The notes below the pieces were generated by a model. That model was not told the DNA's origin, did no database searches, and was given only the letters and a program-made list of their open reading frames with translations. The translations under genes were made by a program, and so were the position numbers. Positions 62,584-64,000 of a DNA stretch of 64,000 bases are shown piece after piece. The stretch's first letter is position 1. Each line of letters starts with the position of its first letter. The stretch is from Legionella cincinnatiensis. Lineage in GTDB: Bacteria; Pseudomonadota; Gammaproteobacteria; Legionellales; Legionellaceae. The stretch spans positions 3,906,001 to 3,970,000 of the forward strand of contig NZ_UGNX01000001.1 in the NCBI RefSeq assembly GCF_900452415.1, given 5' to 3'.

Positions 62584-64000
62584 TCAATGTTTGGCTTTAA
62601 GTGACAGCCCTTCATAATCAACCTCTGGACCTTCGTTTTGTTGTCGTGGTTTAATTTGCGCTAAAACACCTTTAAATTGGCCCATATGCTGATGAATATC
62701 TTCTGCTTTAACAGTTAATGGCTCATGAGGAGCAGCGAAGAGTTTAGTATGATGAACACCTTCTTGCTCCTGCTCCATTACAGGTTGCTCCTTGTCAAAC
62801 AATCCCACGTCTGCCTTAGGCTCATGCAGTTGATGATTAGCCTTTTCATAGCTGGCAACTATTTTTTGGGAGTTCTGTTCTATACGTTCTGCATAAATTT
62901 TTTCACATTCTTTTATTCTTAGTTCCGCTTTAGCGATCAGTTTCTCTTTATAAGGTTTATAAGAAAACTGATAAATCCCAGCAACTACTAACAAGCTAAT
63001 TGGGAAGGCAATAATACTCAATGCCATCCCCAACTTGCCAAGTCCAAGATAGGAACTAAAACTCTTAGGATGCCCTGAAGCAGTAGCCATCGCTTCCGTA
63101 AGTCCTTTGTGTGCCTGCATATTTCCAGATTTTTTTTGCGATAGATGGGTTAATGAAGGCTCCTCGGCGTAATTTGGATTAAGTCTTGTCCAAAATTTAT
63201 ACCATGGGGCCTTGGCATTAACTTTAGCAGAGGCACCTTGATCGACATCGCTAATTAATGATAAGCCTGTTTGTAAGTGATTATTATATTTATCATCTAA
63301 ATTGTGTTTTAAGTCAGACGCAAGCCTTTTAACCTCATTGGGTTTCGCCTTTGCTAAAACATCCATAGCTTTAAAAATAGTGCTGTCCGATTTACTAGCC
63401 TCATGATCTAAAATCGCGACTCTACCATTAATTGCTTGCGCACGCTCATTTCCACTTTTACATCCGGCGATGGAGGCTTCTTCAATAAATATAGAAAGTG
63501 ATTGCACGAGTTTGGCATATTCATGAGTGTGATGCAGATTATTGGCCATGATTGTTTTTAAAGCGTCTTTTGCTTTTTCAACTGGAGTAGCATCTTCCTC
63601 ATGTATTCTTGTATCTTGTTGGATCCATGCTGCTTTAATTGCTTTAATTTGCGCAATGGCTAGTTGACCTTCTTCGGATCGAGAAAAATAGTGTTCACCA
63701 TGCCCATTACACTTTTCCAAGAACTGCTCATAATATTTAAATACCTTCTGAATTTCATGCAGATCGTCATTTGGTCCCACCAGATTTTGCAGCATTGCCA
63801 TTTCAGCCATTAAAGTGGCCTCATTCCTCAGCTTATTCCAACTAATATTCCACCCATATCCCAAACTATCGCCAAAACCATTAACTGATAAATTTTGTAC
63901 CAAGCAAAAAGGTTGGGGGGTTTTTGCTTTAAGTTGCGCTTTATTATATAAGTGAGCACCATTTAAAATGGCCCGCGCACCCCATGATTGTTTATTATCT
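62584..64000 (-). CDS. effector-like protein, 5' end beyond window
   Basis: The frame is open from the stop at 62584 to the window edge. Codons upstream of the TTG at 63903 read protein-like sequence (WGARAILNGAHLYNKAQLKA), so the true start is beyond 64000 and at least 472 residues are visible. It is helical and charged, with one hydrophobic segment (LGMALSIIAFPISLLVVAGI) followed by a basic coiled stretch (KPYKEKLIAKAELRIKECEK). The acidic tail contains QEQEGVHHT and EGPEVDYEG. No family recognised. The C-terminal membrane hairpin and Glu-rich end suit a Dot/Icm substrate. Confidence 0.65.
   Translation of the reverse strand, partial: DNKQSWGARAILNGAHLYNKAQLKAKTPQPFCLVQNLSVNGFGDSLGYGWNISWNKLRNEATLMAEMAMLQNLVGPNDDLHEIQKVFKYYEQFLEKCNGHGEHYFSRSEEGQLAIAQIKAIKAAWIQQDTRIHEEDATPVEKAKDALKTIMANNLHHTHEYAKLVQSLSIFIEEASIAGCKSGNERAQAINGRVAILDHEASKSDSTIFKAMDVLAKAKPNEVKRLASDLKHNLDDKYNNHLQTGLSLISDVDQGASAKVNAKAPWYKFWTRLNPNYAEEPSLTHLSQKKSGNMQAHKGLTEAMATASGHPKSFSSYLGLGKLGMALSIIAFPISLLVVAGIYQFSYKPYKEKLIAKAELRIKECEKIYAERIEQNSQKIVASYEKANHQLHEPKADVGLFDKEQPVMEQEQEGVHHTKLFAAPHEPLTVKAEDIHQHMGQFKGVLAQIKPRQQNEGPEVDYEGLSLKAKH

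Overview
The window looks like a chromosome segment of a Legionella species, probably not L. pneumophila. The DNA is AT-rich. Housekeeping genes of gammaproteobacterial type (rapA, cfa, psd, tsaC, a CusBA/NodT efflux operon) alternate with long, monocistronic, eukaryote-like or coiled-coil proteins of the kind sent out by the Dot/Icm type IVB secretion system. A DUF4949 (Hbp-like) secreted protein and a WipA/WipB-like phosphatase are typical Legionella markers. No secretion-system gene is present, so every effector call is inference.

Layout. 1-1.8 kb: right end of an integrative element, with a P4-type integrase and a tRNA-Asn 3' fragment as att site. 1.8-7.4 kb: a decay zone with an ISL3 remnant, a REP pair, a broken RAYT transposase with its REP hairpins, a murJ 5' fragment and a GNAT fragment, mixed with a secreted beta-propeller-like protein and an LRR protein. 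7.7-18.2 kb: DUF4949 protein, WipA/B-like phosphatase, double GNAT, cfa, beta-barrel protein, periplasmic binding protein, tRNA-Leu(CAG), tsaC and a glycerophosphodiesterase. 18.4-24.2 kb: a three-gene heavy-metal RND efflux operon. 24.4-35.2 kb: glutathione transferase, two membrane/coiled-coil effector candidates, rapA, an ankyrin-like protein, tryptophanase behind a possible leader/attenuator, a Rieske ferredoxin, a YbaK deacylase and a His/Cys-rich small protein. 35.5-41.9 kb: three leftward genes, the largest a 1378-residue protein that joins a plant-type DEG9-like HtrA protease and a predicted CE-clan cysteine protease, with several nuclear-localisation-like clusters. 42.5-43.5 kb: a secreted PGTN-repeat protein and a small hypothetical.

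43.65-49.0 kb: a compact rightward operon that I do not recognise as any described system. It encodes a reverse transcriptase, a cyclic-nucleotide-binding/CPBP membrane protein, a large polytopic membrane protein and a lipoprotein with two H-x-T/S motifs of the 2H phosphoesterase type. A perfect 15-bp inverted repeat encloses about 118 nt just before the reverse transcriptase, in the place where retrons carry their msr-msd RNA.

49-56 kb: beta-barrel protein, AstE/aspartoacylase-like hydrolase, a PmtA-like methyltransferase, a LysR regulator, an epimerase-OCD gene pair and psd. 56-64 kb: three long effector-like genes around a DUF2520 gene. The first has a phosphoinositide-kinase-like catalytic signature. 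The last has no start inside the window and runs off the right edge.

The phospholipid genes (psd, a possible pmtA, cfa, GDPD) are scattered but act on one membrane-lipid pathway. The two observations most worth following are the RT operon with its structured leader and the double-protease protein.
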